Assembly: GCA_016735355.1 (NCBI GenBank)
Contig: JAERRQ010000333.1
Coordinates: forward strand, 1-15,750
From: Desulfobacterales bacterium
GTDB lineage: Bacteria > Desulfobacterota > Desulfobacteria > Desulfobacterales > BuS5
Direction: 5' to 3'
DNA: 15,750 nt
Under the pieces are notes generated by a model that was given only the letters and a program-made list of their open reading frames with translations, made no database searches and was not told where the DNA came from. Made by a program: the position numbers and the translations under genes. Below, one piece after another: positions 1 through 8,597 of the stretch (its first letter is position 1; each line of letters begins with the position of its first letter).

Positions 1-882
1 CACAAGGACTTTTCCTGTTTTAGAATCTTTGCCTTGCTCGTTTTCTTCTTTTCCTTCCCAGTATATCTCTGTTCCTGTTTCCATGAAAGATTTTTCAACA
101 AATTCCCGCACTGAGTGAGTTTCTCCTGTAGCGATTACAAAATCGACCGGTTCTGCATGCTGCAGCATGAGCCACATGGCTTTGATATAATCTCCGGCAA
201 ACCCCCAGTCACGTTTTGAATCAATGTTTCCCAGGTAGAGTTTTGACTGAAGTCCTAATTTTATCCTGGCAACAGCCCTGGTTATTTTTCGGGTTACAAA
301 GGTTTCACCTCTTAAGGGAGACTCATGATTAAAAAGAATGCCGTTGCAAGCGAAAATATTGTAAGCCTCCCGATAGTTAACAGTTATCCAGTACGCGTAA
401 ACCTTGGCGGCGGCATATGGACTGCGGGGATAAAAAGGAGTGGTCTCTTTTTGAGGTATTTCCCGGACATTGCCGTACATTTCACTGGTAGATGCCTGGT
501 AAAAACGGGTTTTTTGCTCCAGTCCCAGGATACGGATAGCTTCAAGCAGCCGGAGCGTGCCGAGAGCATCGGAATTAGCTGTGTATTCAGGTGTTTCAAA
601 TGACACTTTAACATGACTCTGGGCGGCAAGGTTGTAGATCTCATCAGGTCTGATTTCCTGGATGATCCGGATAAGATTTGTTGCGTCGGTCAAATCGCCA
701 TAGTGCATGAAAAAACGGACATCTTTTTCGTGGGGATCTTTATAAAGATGATCAACACGCACTGTATTAAATGATGAAGCCCTCCGTTTTATACCATGAA
801 CTTCATACCCCTTGTTTAGTAGAAATTTGACAAGATATGCGCCGTCTTGTCCTGTAATTCCGGTTATTATTGCTTTTTTCAT
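1..882 (-). CDS. gmd: GDP-mannose 4,6-dehydratase, C-terminus cut by window edge
   Basis: Converts GDP-D-mannose to GDP-4-keto-6-deoxy-D-mannose in the cytoplasm, the first step toward GDP-fucose, GDP-rhamnose and related sugars for surface polysaccharide. 294 residues are visible against about 345-375 in the family, so the C-terminus is missing. The ATG at 882 follows a good GGAG Shine-Dalgarno. It is an extended SDR enzyme: the NADP-binding GITGQDG loop is at residues 8-14, STSEMYG at 131-137 supplies the family's Thr132 and Glu134, and the YxxxK pair is Tyr156/Lys160. These positions match the E. coli numbering as I remember it. RSPYAAAK and the [16 protein letters not shown] stretch are also typical. 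It lies 92 nt downstream of rarA on the same strand and may start a polysaccharide cluster continuing to the left. The identification is very secure. Confidence 0.95.
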   Translation of the reverse strand, partial: MKKAIITGITGQDGAYLVKFLLNKGYEVHGIKRRASSFNTVRVDHLYKDPHEKDVRFFMHYGDLTDATNLIRIIQEIRPDEIYNLAAQSHVKVSFETPEYTANSDALGTLRLLEAIRILGLEQKTRFYQASTSEMYGNVREIPQKETTPFYPRSPYAAAKVYAYWITVNYREAYNIFACNGILFNHESPLRGETFVTRKITRAVARIKLGLQSKLYLGNIDSKRDWGFAGDYIKAMWLMLQHAEPVDFVIATGETHSVREFVEKSFMETGTEIYWEGKEENEQGKDSKTGKVLV

Positions 883-974
883 AAAACTCCTTCAATACGC
901 AATTTGCGGCCTTTCGAGGTATAGTTCCGCTTTCCCGGTTACATAAAGGCTGAATTAAAAAATACAGACGAATT

Positions 975-2333
975 CTATGGCCGGTTTTTTATCTTTCGCA
1001 GGTTCTCCAACCTGGCTTTGATTGCTTTTTCATACCCCCTTTCCGTGGGGGCGTAAAAAATTGTGTCCCTGAGTTTTTCAGGAAGATATTCCTGGGCAAT
1101 AAATGCCCCCTGGTAATCATGGGCGTATTTATAATTTTTACCGTAACCGATATTCCGCATCAGCTTTGTGGGAGCGTTTCTTATATGCAAAGGGACAGGA
1201 AGAGCGCCTGTTTTGTCAATAATATCTTTTACCATACCGTGTGTTGCATATATACTATTACTCTTGGGGGCAGCGGCAAGGTATACTGCTGCCTGGAACA
1301 ATGCGAGATCTCCTTCGGGCCGGCCAAGAAATCTGAATGCTTCCATGGCGCTCAAGGCCACGCCAAGCGCGTTGGGATCTGCGTTGCCGACATCTTCGGA
1401 GGCAAATCTTACCATCCTGCGGGCCGGATAAAGCGGGTCTTCACCTGCCTGCAGCATACGGCCCAGCCAGTAAACAGCGCCATCCGGATCACTTCCGCGA
1501 AGGCTTTTGTGAAATGCCGATATGATATTGTAATGTTCTTCGCCGGTCTTATCATAGCTCAGGGCTATTTTTTGAACAGCGTTTTCCACTGTTTGCAAAG
1601 TTATTTGGATTGTTTTATCTTTATACAAATTTTTTTGCAAATTTTCTGGCATCCCCGCGGACAGGGAGGCTGAGATTTCAAGGCTGTTTAAAGCCCGGCG
1701 CACATCACCGTCAGCTCTACTCACGATATGGTCTAAAGCTTCGTCGGTAATGCGCAAATTCGCTTTGCCCAAGCCTTTTTTTTTATCTTTAAGGGCGGCG
1801 GTAAGCAAGCTTTTTATATTATCAGATGGGATCGGTTCCAGGACAATTAATCGGCATCTGGATAAAAGCGCGGGTATAACTTCAAAAGAAGGATTTTCGG
1901 TTGTGGCGCCGATTAAGGTTATAAGCCCGCTCTCAACATGCTGCAGAAATGCATCCTGCTGTGCCTTGTTAAACCGGTGGATTTCATCCACAAAAAGGAT
2001 AGTCCTTTTTCTATGGAGCTGTTGCTGCTGTTTCGCCTCTTCAATAACCGCTCTTATCTGTTTAACCCCGGAAAGGACTGCCGAGAAATGCAAAAAACAG
2101 GATTTGGTCTCGGCGGCAACAATTCCGGCCAGTGTGGTTTTTCCGCATCCCGGAGGCCCCCACAATATCATGGAAAAAATCTTGTCATTCTCTATGGCAT
2201 TACGGATCAGGGCTCCTTTTCCAACAATGTGGGCCTGCCCTGAAAATTCGTCCAGGTTTTGCGGTCGCATCCTGTCTGATAGCGGTCTTGAGGCTTCGGA
2301 GGCTTTTTCTGCATGATATTTAAAAATGTCCAA
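975..2333 (-). CDS. rarA: Replication-associated recombination protein A (RarA/MgsA/WRNIP1 family AAA+ ATPase)
   Basis: AAA+ ATPase acting at stalled replication forks and gaps, related to clamp-loader subunits. The 452 aa are the usual length. The Walker A is GPPGCGKT at 59-66, Walker B ILFVDEIHR at about 112-120 (D116/E117), a sensor-1 region GATTENPSF at 142-150, a likely arginine finger in LLSRC (R159), and sensor 2 in the GDVRRALN segment. The C-terminal tetramerisation region is recognisable by SLRGSDPDGAVYWLGRML, ASEDVGNADP and the FYAPTERGYE end. The start is TTG at 2333. No nearby ATG would keep the N-terminal segment preceding RMRP, and an AGGG lies about 9 nt upstream. It begins 13 nt after the end of der, so the two are probably co-transcribed. 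This is an ordinary, intact copy. Confidence 0.95.
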   Translation of the reverse strand: MDIFKYHAEKASEASRPLSDRMRPQNLDEFSGQAHIVGKGALIRNAIENDKIFSMILWGPPGCGKTTLAGIVAAETKSCFLHFSAVLSGVKQIRAVIEEAKQQQQLHRKRTILFVDEIHRFNKAQQDAFLQHVESGLITLIGATTENPSFEVIPALLSRCRLIVLEPIPSDNIKSLLTAALKDKKKGLGKANLRITDEALDHIVSRADGDVRRALNSLEISASLSAGMPENLQKNLYKDKTIQITLQTVENAVQKIALSYDKTGEEHYNIISAFHKSLRGSDPDGAVYWLGRMLQAGEDPLYPARRMVRFASEDVGNADPNALGVALSAMEAFRFLGRPEGDLALFQAAVYLAAAPKSNSIYATHGMVKDIIDKTGALPVPLHIRNAPTKLMRNIGYGKNYKYAHDYQGAFIAQEYLPEKLRDTIFYAPTERGYEKAIKARLENLRKIKNRP

Positions 2334-2346
2334 TTTAAATACCCTG

Positions 2347-3693
2347 TTATCTTTTTTTATATTTTTTTACAGCAGATGCAGACATGCTTTTTCTGCCGCG
2401 GAAAAATATTCTGACAGGAGTCTTTTCAAGCCCGAATTCATCTCTGATTCTGTTCATCAAATAACGTTTGTATGAAAAATGGACCGCATCCGGGTAATTG
2501 ACAAAACATACAAAGGTTGGAGGTTTTGTTGATGCCTGGGTTACATAATAGAATTTGATGCGTCTCCCATTGTGCAAAGACGGTTCATTCCTTTGAACGG
2601 CGCGTTCAAGCATCCGGTTTAGCTTTCCTGTTCCGATACGCGCCTTGTACTGAGCATAAACCTCTTCAACGAGTTTGGAAATCTTGTCAACTCTGCGGCC
2701 GGTTAAGGCGGATATAGTGATTGCAGGCGCAAAAGTTAAAAACTTGGCATTCATCCTTAAATCTTCATAATAGGATTTTACGGAATGCTCCTCTTTATCA
2801 ACAAGGTCCCATTTATTCAGAATAAAAATACAGCCGGCTTTACGTTCAAAAGCGTAGCCTGCTATAGTTATATCCTGATCTGTGATGCCTTCCAGAGCAT
2901 CGATTACAATCAAGGCAACATCACACCGTTCCAGACTTCTCAAGGCTTTAATTATAGAAAACTTTTCAATTTTTTGGCTAACCCTGCCTTTACGACGAAT
3001 CCCGGCGGTATCTATAAGCAGATATGACTTACCGTTCATCACACCGACTGAATCGACCGAATCCCTTGTCGTCCCTGGAATACTGCTTACAACAAGACGT
3101 TTTTTTCCAAGAATCTTATTGATCAGAGATGATTTTCCCACATTGGGTCTCCCCACCACCGCAAGTCTTATCATATCATCTGAATAATCAAAGATAAATT
3201 CCGGCAATATAGCGATAAGATCGTCAAGAAAATCGGGCACGCCATATCCATGCTCGGCTGATATGGGATAAAGCTTTTTTACCCCCAGACCGTAAAAATC
3301 GTAAAGATTCTTTTCCTGTTCCAATCCGTCTATCTTGTTTACAACAAAAAACACCGGTTTTTTTACATCACGCAGCAGATCAACAATATTTGCGTCAAAG
3401 GGTGAAACACCATTTTTACCGTCAAACAAAATTATTATTACATCGGCATCCTCTATCGCACATAAAACCTGAAAACGTATCTGAATTGCAAAATCATCAT
3501 TATCACTGTCTGTAAAACCTCCTGTATCTATTAACGTAAACTCTTTCTCGTCCCAAAAGCCATCCCCAAAGTGACGGTCTCTTGTCACCCCGGGAAAATT
3601 ATCAACTATAGCGTCCTTGGTTTTTGTAACGCGGTTAAAAAAAGTAGACTTTCCGACATTGGGTCTTCCAACTATGGCAACAATAGGTTTCAC
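2347..3693 (-). CDS. der: Ribosome biogenesis GTPase Der (EngA)
   Basis: Essential tandem-domain GTPase that acts in assembly of the 50S ribosomal subunit. The 448 aa protein has two complete G domains. Domain 1 has GRPNVGKS at 9-16, DTGG at 56-59 and NKID at 119-122. Domain 2 has GRPNVGKS at 181-188, DTAG at 228-231 and NKWD at 293-296. A C-terminal KH-like domain follows (about 355-435), ending in FRGRKS and a basic tail. The start is GTG at 3693 with a GGGA sequence a few bases upstream, and the product begins [16 protein letters not shown] as expected. It is probably the first gene of a der-rarA unit. The 275-nt gap upstream contains an inverted repeat rather than an obvious promoter. All key residues are present. 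Confidence 0.97.
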   Translation of the reverse strand: MKPIVAIVGRPNVGKSTFFNRVTKTKDAIVDNFPGVTRDRHFGDGFWDEKEFTLIDTGGFTDSDNDDFAIQIRFQVLCAIEDADVIIILFDGKNGVSPFDANIVDLLRDVKKPVFFVVNKIDGLEQEKNLYDFYGLGVKKLYPISAEHGYGVPDFLDDLIAILPEFIFDYSDDMIRLAVVGRPNVGKSSLINKILGKKRLVVSSIPGTTRDSVDSVGVMNGKSYLLIDTAGIRRKGRVSQKIEKFSIIKALRSLERCDVALIVIDALEGITDQDITIAGYAFERKAGCIFILNKWDLVDKEEHSVKSYYEDLRMNAKFLTFAPAITISALTGRRVDKISKLVEEVYAQYKARIGTGKLNRMLERAVQRNEPSLHNGRRIKFYYVTQASTKPPTFVCFVNYPDAVHFSYKRYLMNRIRDEFGLEKTPVRIFFRGRKSMSASAVKKYKKR

Positions 3694-3787
3694 TTAAAAA
3701 TCCCGGCTCCATAAATTTCAGTCAAAATGATAAATTGATAGTTTTAAATACTTAGGAATTTATAGCATCCTTCATATCACTTAAAAA

Positions 3788-3867
3788 GTAGTTTACACTT
3801 TTTTTAAAAAAAATAAAACTATCTGTGTGCATCTATGTTCCATTGTGGTTTTAAAAGTGTAAACTAC
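3788..3867. repeat. Perfect 15-bp inverted repeat with a 50-nt spacer containing 10-bp imperfect repeats
   Basis: GTAGTTTACACTTTT (3788-3802) and AAAAGTGTAAACTAC (3853-3867) are exact reverse complements. The spacer contains three imperfect 10-bp units in a row: TGTGTGCATC (3824), TATGTTCCAT (3834) and TGTGGTT (3844). It sits in the gap between the TPR lipoprotein gene and der. The long spacer and AT-rich flanks make a simple terminator unlikely. From memory, similar TCTGTGTGCATCTGTGTxCATCTGTGGTT-like strings recur between genes in several deltaproteobacterial genomes, which would make this a dispersed element (REP- or MITE-like). That is inference without a genome comparison. Confidence 0.6.
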
Positions 3868-3968
3868 AAATAAAAGATGCCAATTTGTAATAGTAAGAAA
3901 TAGACCTTTAAACGTCACAAGTTGTGCTTTTTTGGACCTCTTTTATAATTCTTATTTTGTCAAGCCTG

Positions 3969-4364
3969 TTATTTTAACAAATTACGAAGTTTATTTTTCA
4001 GCTCCACATCGTTACCGGCCAGGAGGATTCCCTTTGCTGCCAACTGCCTGCCTTGAACAAACAGCCCCTGTTCTTTCTTTATCTTTGCAAGTTCATAGTA
4101 AGTCTGCGCGTTGTTAGGGTCTATGCGCAAAGCCCTTTCAAGAATTTCAGACGCTTTTGCCGGGTCGGTCTTTCCCTCATCCCGTGCTTTGTCTATTAGA
4201 GCCACTACAACAGGAATTGTTTTTTGTGTAGTTTTTTTGCTATTTATATCTCTCTGCTCCGGGCTGATGATTATCTTTTTTTTTGGTTTCATTATGCTGC
4301 ATGAGCAGAGCATAAGAGATAAAAATAATATTACTAAAGTCGAATATTTTTTCTGCATTTCCAT
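3969..4364 (-). CDS. Small TPR lipoprotein, candidate LpoP-like activator of PBP1B
   Basis: 131-aa predicted lipoprotein. A signal peptide (residues 1-21) has a basic MQKK start, a hydrophobic core and a lipobox LCSC with the lipidated Cys at 22, followed by a basic KPKKK linker. About 67-117 reads as a TPR unit (PAKASEILERALRIDPNNAQ, then YYELAKIKKEQGLF), after a helical PVVVALIDKARDEGK segment. The gene lies 91 nt downstream of the PBP1B-type gene on the same strand. In Pseudomonas aeruginosa, LpoP is a TPR lipoprotein encoded next to and activating PBP1b, and the same layout and domain order are seen here, so an activator role is a reasonable inference. The start is not firm: the ATG at 4364 lacks a close Shine-Dalgarno, and a second in-frame ATG follows two codons later. 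Confidence 0.8.
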   Translation of the reverse strand: MEMQKKYSTLVILFLSLMLCSCSIMKPKKKIIISPEQRDINSKKTTQKTIPVVVALIDKARDEGKTDPAKASEILERALRIDPNNAQTYYELAKIKKEQGLFVQGRQLAAKGILLAGNDVELKNKLRNLLK

Positions 4365-4455
4365 AATTCGTCATTAAAACTTCCGGCTTGTCAGGGTTTA
4401 AGATGTTGGGTGTTAAAGAAAAAATAAAACATTTTTAAAGCTAACACCTAAAATA

Positions 4456-6765
4456 CTAATCTCTAAATATACCTTTTATCCAGTTTGTAAAAGATCTTTT
4501 ATTTTTTACGGGTACTTCACCTTCGCAAGGGGTAAAATCTGACGGGGCAGTGCCTTTGACAAAGGGGATATAAACTGCATCTTTACAGTTTACATTCGTT
4601 AACAAGCCGGTCTTTCTGCTTATCCAATGAAACTCGATAGTTTCCGGCGTAGAAACAGGGTGTATTTTTTCTATCATATTATACTGCAAGAACCTGCTTA
4701 TAATTTCCGTCCAAACTTTAAGCGCACCTGAGCTTCCGGTTAAAGGTGTTTTTGAATTATCATCATTACCAAGCCAGACTACAATCAGATAGTCTCCTGC
4801 GTATCCCGCGAACCAGCTGTCCCGCATTCCATTGCTTGTTCCGGTTTTGCCTCCTGTTGCAAGCTGAGCCGGAAGTCTGTGATAAGCGCTCCGCCCGCTT
4901 CCTTCCTTCATCACCTCTTGAAGGGCAAAATGAAGTAAATATATTGCATCAGGGCTTGCAACCTGCTTGATAACCAGTGGATAACGATTTAACTCCCGAT
5001 CCTGGGAAGTAAAGACGGAGCGTATGGTTTTCGGCGAGCTTTTAAAGCCGATGGATGGAAAGATTTGATAAATTTTATTGACCTCCAGCGGTGATAAGGA
5101 TAAAGCACCGAGCAGGATAGAAGGATAAGAATCAATTTTTCCTCCAACATCAAGTCGTTTTAAAGTTGCTATTAAACCTTTTATTCCGACATCAAGACCG
5201 AGCCTTGCTGTTGCACGATTATAGGAATGAGCTAATGCCTGTAATAAAATCACATTACCGTGACTTTTGCCGTCAAAATTATCAGGCTCCCAAAATTCAT
5301 TATTTTTGGTTTTGATCGATATCAACGAATCATCCAGAAGGGTTGCGAGGGTGTACTTCTTTGTCGAAACTGCGTTCAGATATATTAAAGGTTTGATTAA
5401 TGATCCTATCGGCCTGACCGCATCCAGGGCGCGGTTAAAGCCGCAATGTCCAGGCTTTTTACCACCGATCAGCGCGATTATTTCACCGCTGCTTGGCCTG
5501 CTGACTACAATTGCGGCCTGTAAATCGGCAATCTGTTTCCCATATTTCCTTTCTAATCTTTTGAGTGTTATGGTTAGGCTTTGCTCCGCTATCTGCTGTA
5601 TTGCAGGATCAAAATTTGTAAAGATCCGCAAGCCTTCCGATCTAAGGTCTTTGTCGTTATACTCGCGATGAAGCTGACGCCTTACAAGGTCCAGATATGC
5701 TGGAAAACGGATTCGTGAGCCTTTTGCCTGCCTGTTTAAATTCAAAGGGGAAGCTTTAAATCGATCAGCGGAGTTTTTTGTTATCAGCCCTTGACCGGCC
5801 AGTGTGTCTATTACATAGTCTCTACGCTTTTTACATCTTTCAGGGTGGCGTATCGGGTTGTAATATGAAGGCCCCTTGATCATTGAGACTATCAGTGCAA
5901 TTTGTCCTGTATCGAGTTCATTGATCGGCCTTTTAAAATAATATCTACTGGCGAGCTCTACTCCGTTTATTGAGCGCGATCCGTCCTGGCCCAGATATAT
6001 TTCGTTTAAATAAGCTTCAAAAATTTCATTTTTTTCATAATGAACCTCTAACAGTAATGCCATTATAATTTCATTTAATTTTCTAAAAAAAGATTTTTTG
6101 TTGGTTAAGTAAAAATTTTTTACAAGCTGTTGGGTTATCGTGCTTCCTCCCTGTACAATACGGCCGGATCGAAAATTTATCCAGAAGGCACGCACGATAC
6201 CGCTGATCGAGACTCCGTGGTGGTTATAAAAATTTTTATCTTCTATGGCCATGATAGCTTTTGTGAGCAAAGGTGTGACTTGATCTATCCTTACCACCAG
6301 CCTGTCTTCCTTATGCAAGGGATAAAACCCTCCGATTAAAAGAGGCTCCAGCCTGACAAGATCCAAAGGCTCTTTGCACGTTCCTGCAAGTTTATAAATA
6401 TGGTTATTTAAAAATATAATATCGACCTTCATCGGCTCCTCATGCCCATCAGTAAAATCGAATCCTCTGGTGAATATTGTTATTTTCTCCTCTTGCCGGC
6501 AAAACTGCCCTTCCTTTTTTGCTCCTGATACATTCCTGTAACCAAGGGATTTCAGTTCTGATATAAGCCGATTAATACTTAAAGGAAGCCCCTCATACAG
6601 CTCCAGGGGCCTGGCATAGACCCTGGCCGGCAATTCCCAACGCTTACCGTTAAATTGTTTTGTAACACGGAAGTCTAAAAATATTATCCATGCTGCGATA
6701 ATAACTGCGGCAAAAATTACGGATATATATATAATCCACTTAAATCTTTGTTTTTTTCTTGACAT
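4456..6765 (-). CDS. mrcB: Penicillin-binding protein 1B-type bifunctional peptidoglycan synthase
   Basis: Class A PBP that polymerises lipid II (GT51 transglycosylase) and crosslinks peptides (transpeptidase) on the periplasmic side of the inner membrane. Of 769 aa, residues 10-30 are an N-terminal membrane anchor after a basic SRKKQRFK tail. Residues 45-130 fit the UB2H domain that marks PBP1B (RVYARPLELYEG). The GT domain has catalytic Glu175 in EDKNFYNHHG and GGSTITQQLVKN at 207-218. The transpeptidase has the SxxK motif S455-LI-K458, SYN at 514-516 and KTG at 640-642 (GGKTGTSN). All catalytic motifs are intact. It is somewhat shorter than E. coli PBP1B (about 844 aa), mostly at the two termini. 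The ATG at 6765 has only a distant GGGA. The following gene is a TPR lipoprotein that may regulate it. Confidence 0.93.
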   Translation of the reverse strand: MSRKKQRFKWIIYISVIFAAVIIAAWIIFLDFRVTKQFNGKRWELPARVYARPLELYEGLPLSINRLISELKSLGYRNVSGAKKEGQFCRQEEKITIFTRGFDFTDGHEEPMKVDIIFLNNHIYKLAGTCKEPLDLVRLEPLLIGGFYPLHKEDRLVVRIDQVTPLLTKAIMAIEDKNFYNHHGVSISGIVRAFWINFRSGRIVQGGSTITQQLVKNFYLTNKKSFFRKLNEIIMALLLEVHYEKNEIFEAYLNEIYLGQDGSRSINGVELASRYYFKRPINELDTGQIALIVSMIKGPSYYNPIRHPERCKKRRDYVIDTLAGQGLITKNSADRFKASPLNLNRQAKGSRIRFPAYLDLVRRQLHREYNDKDLRSEGLRIFTNFDPAIQQIAEQSLTITLKRLERKYGKQIADLQAAIVVSRPSSGEIIALIGGKKPGHCGFNRALDAVRPIGSLIKPLIYLNAVSTKKYTLATLLDDSLISIKTKNNEFWEPDNFDGKSHGNVILLQALAHSYNRATARLGLDVGIKGLIATLKRLDVGGKIDSYPSILLGALSLSPLEVNKIYQIFPSIGFKSSPKTIRSVFTSQDRELNRYPLVIKQVASPDAIYLLHFALQEVMKEGSGRSAYHRLPAQLATGGKTGTSNGMRDSWFAGYAGDYLIVVWLGNDDNSKTPLTGSSGALKVWTEIISRFLQYNMIEKIHPVSTPETIEFHWISRKTGLLTNVNCKDAVYIPFVKGTAPSDFTPCEGEVPVKNKRSFTNWIKGIFRD

Positions 6766-7267
6766 AGATTGATCTATCCCAATCCTGCATAAGGCTCTGA
6801 GCTTGCGTATAAATCGGCTCTTGTAAACTTAGGAATAATACTACAGCAACACATTAACAAAAAATAATTATAATTGTAAAAGACATTTTTTTCTATGAGA
6901 TTTGTAGACCACATAATTTCTTAGAGTATGGTACTGAATTATTTCTAAAGCTTTTTTTATGTTGGGTGAAGCCAGTGGCAAGACAACCATTCCTGACCTT
7001 TAAGCCTGAGGTAATGTCAGTGCCGGAGTATTTTTTTAAATTTAAAGTGTAGCTGAAAAAAAAAGTTGAAAGCAAGAAAAAAATATGTCGATGCCAGGCC
7101 TTTGTTTATGACGGCTTTTGCCATTGCCAATGCAATGGGAGCCCTTAGGAACGGGGGCAGGTATTTAACCTTGATGATCTCAATTTGGTATGTTATTCGG
7201 TTTGCATGCCGACAGGGACGATTTTTTGGCTCGACTCGAAGATATCCTGAAAGAAAAGGCGCATAAA
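6766..7267. other. 502-nt gap between divergent genes, possible decayed coding remnant at its right end
   Basis: This gap lies between the start of the PBP1B gene (minus) and the AlbA_2 gene (plus), so it must hold promoters for both. It is AT-rich with several A/T runs, but I see no convincing -35/-10 pair. From about 7066 to 7267 all three plus frames contain short protein-like stretches (TAFAIANAMGALRNGG in one, VFNLDDLNLV in a second, HADRDDFLARLEDILKEKA in the third). This could be a frameshifted remnant of a gene, or chance. The short open frames on either strand here have TTG starts and no ribosome-binding site. Confidence 0.4.
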
Positions 7268-8422
7268 ATGAGTTTTAACAAAACAAACACCCTGGAACTG
7301 ATCCATCAAGGCGAGAACACTTCTGTGGAATTTAAGACTAAAGAATCAAGGGCTGAAAGTCTTGCCAGGGAAATTGTCGCTTTCGCAAATACAGATGGGG
7401 GAACCCTTTTGATCGGGGTTGCTGACGATGGAACGATTCAGGGGATATCAGATCGTAAGAATTATGAAGAATGGATTGCAAACATTGCAAGAAATAATCT
7501 TATTCCTTCTATTTGCACGGATTTTTCTCTCGTTACGATTGCAGACAAAAAGATTGCTGTTATTTTGGTGCCCAAAGGAAAAGATAAGCCTTACCAGACC
7601 AAAGATGGTAAATATTACATTCGTGTCGGGTCGACAAATCGCATAACTACCCAGGCGGAGCTTTTACGCTTGTTTCAAATGACAGGATTTTTCCATTATG
7701 ACCTGACACCTGTTTTCGGCACAGGCCTAAAGGATTTGAATTTTCCCAAGCTGGACGATTATTTCAAACGATATAATCTGGATTTTTCCATGGAAAATGA
7801 AGATCAGAAAACGATCCTTTTGCAAAATACAGACATTCTGGCCGTAAATGGGGAAGCAACAATTGCTGGATTGTTGATTTTCGGCATAAATCCTTCCAGG
7901 CATCTATACCAAAATGGCATTTCCTTTGCCTATATTCGAGGGAACACTTTGGATGAAGAACTGATTGATAAACAGAATATTGACGGCAATCTGGACTATC
8001 AAATAGATACAGGTGTTGCCGTATTGAAGAATCACCTTGCGGTTCCATCCAGGATAGTGGGCGCAAAGCGGGTAGCTACAAAATATATATATCCGGACAA
8101 GGTGTTTCGGGAACTTATTACGAATGCCGTGGTGCATCGAAATTATTCCATTTCCGGCTCAAAAATCCGGATATTTCTCTTTGATGATAGGCTGGAAGTC
8201 ATCAGCCCGGGACGGCTACCAAACACCGTTACAATTGAGAAGCTGCGTTTTGGTGTCTCTTTTGCGACAAATCCGGTACTGGTTAAATTCATGGAGAATT
8301 TGCGCTACATTGATCAGCTTGGACGAGGGCTTCCTATGGTTTATCAGGAGGCGACGAAAAACGGAAAAAAAGTGAAATTTGAAGAAATCGGAGAAGAGTT
8401 TAGAGTGAGCATGGAGATTTGA
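7268..8422 (+). CDS. AlbA_2 (Schlafen-type) domain protein with HATPase_c_4-like C-terminal domain
   Basis: 384 aa. The N-terminal part (about 10-130) is an AlbA_2 putative DNA-binding domain: EFKTKESRAESLAREIVAFA, then NTDGGTLLIGVADDGTIQGI, ending YYIRVGSTNR. The C-terminal part (about 275-384) is a GHKL-type ATPase fold: FRELITNAVVHRNY with Asn286, EVISPGRLP and LGRGLP. Such proteins are usually annotated as ATP-binding or RecG-like transcriptional regulators, and their true role is mostly unknown. I chose the ATG at 7268 because AAAGG sits 8 nt upstream and the AlbA_2 domain starts normally from here. An in-frame ATG at 7190 would add 26 residues (HADRDDFLARLEDILKEKA) but has no ribosome-binding site. 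The gene stands alone, flanked by long gaps, as often seen for acquired genes. Confidence 0.85.
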   Translation: MSFNKTNTLELIHQGENTSVEFKTKESRAESLAREIVAFANTDGGTLLIGVADDGTIQGISDRKNYEEWIANIARNNLIPSICTDFSLVTIADKKIAVILVPKGKDKPYQTKDGKYYIRVGSTNRITTQAELLRLFQMTGFFHYDLTPVFGTGLKDLNFPKLDDYFKRYNLDFSMENEDQKTILLQNTDILAVNGEATIAGLLIFGINPSRHLYQNGISFAYIRGNTLDEELIDKQNIDGNLDYQIDTGVAVLKNHLAVPSRIVGAKRVATKYIYPDKVFRELITNAVVHRNYSISGSKIRIFLFDDRLEVISPGRLPNTVTIEKLRFGVSFATNPVLVKFMENLRYIDQLGRGLPMVYQEATKNGKKVKFEEIGEEFRVSMEI

Positions 8423-8597
8423 AATGGTGATTCTTTGAAGCTTTATTATGGCACATATCGTTACAAAAAATAGCTACAAAAAAAGAAAACCAGGTATGGA
8501 CATTTGTGCTGTTTCTCAGTATAGGGATAAAAGGTGTTTTATAGGAAATATAGATTCGTAAAAATGTATTTTTAAATGTCCAATAATTAGAAGAAAA

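Noticed and set aside
1119..2323. Several plus-strand open frames opposite rarA
   Set aside because: They are antisense to a fully conserved rarA and carry no ribosome-binding sites or domain signals.
3788..3867. The inverted repeat as a Rho-independent terminator
   Set aside because: The 50-nt spacer is too long for a terminator loop, and no U-run directly follows either arm.
6893..7075. 60-codon minus-strand open frame
   Set aside because: TTG start, no ribosome-binding site, low-complexity composition and no recognisable motif.
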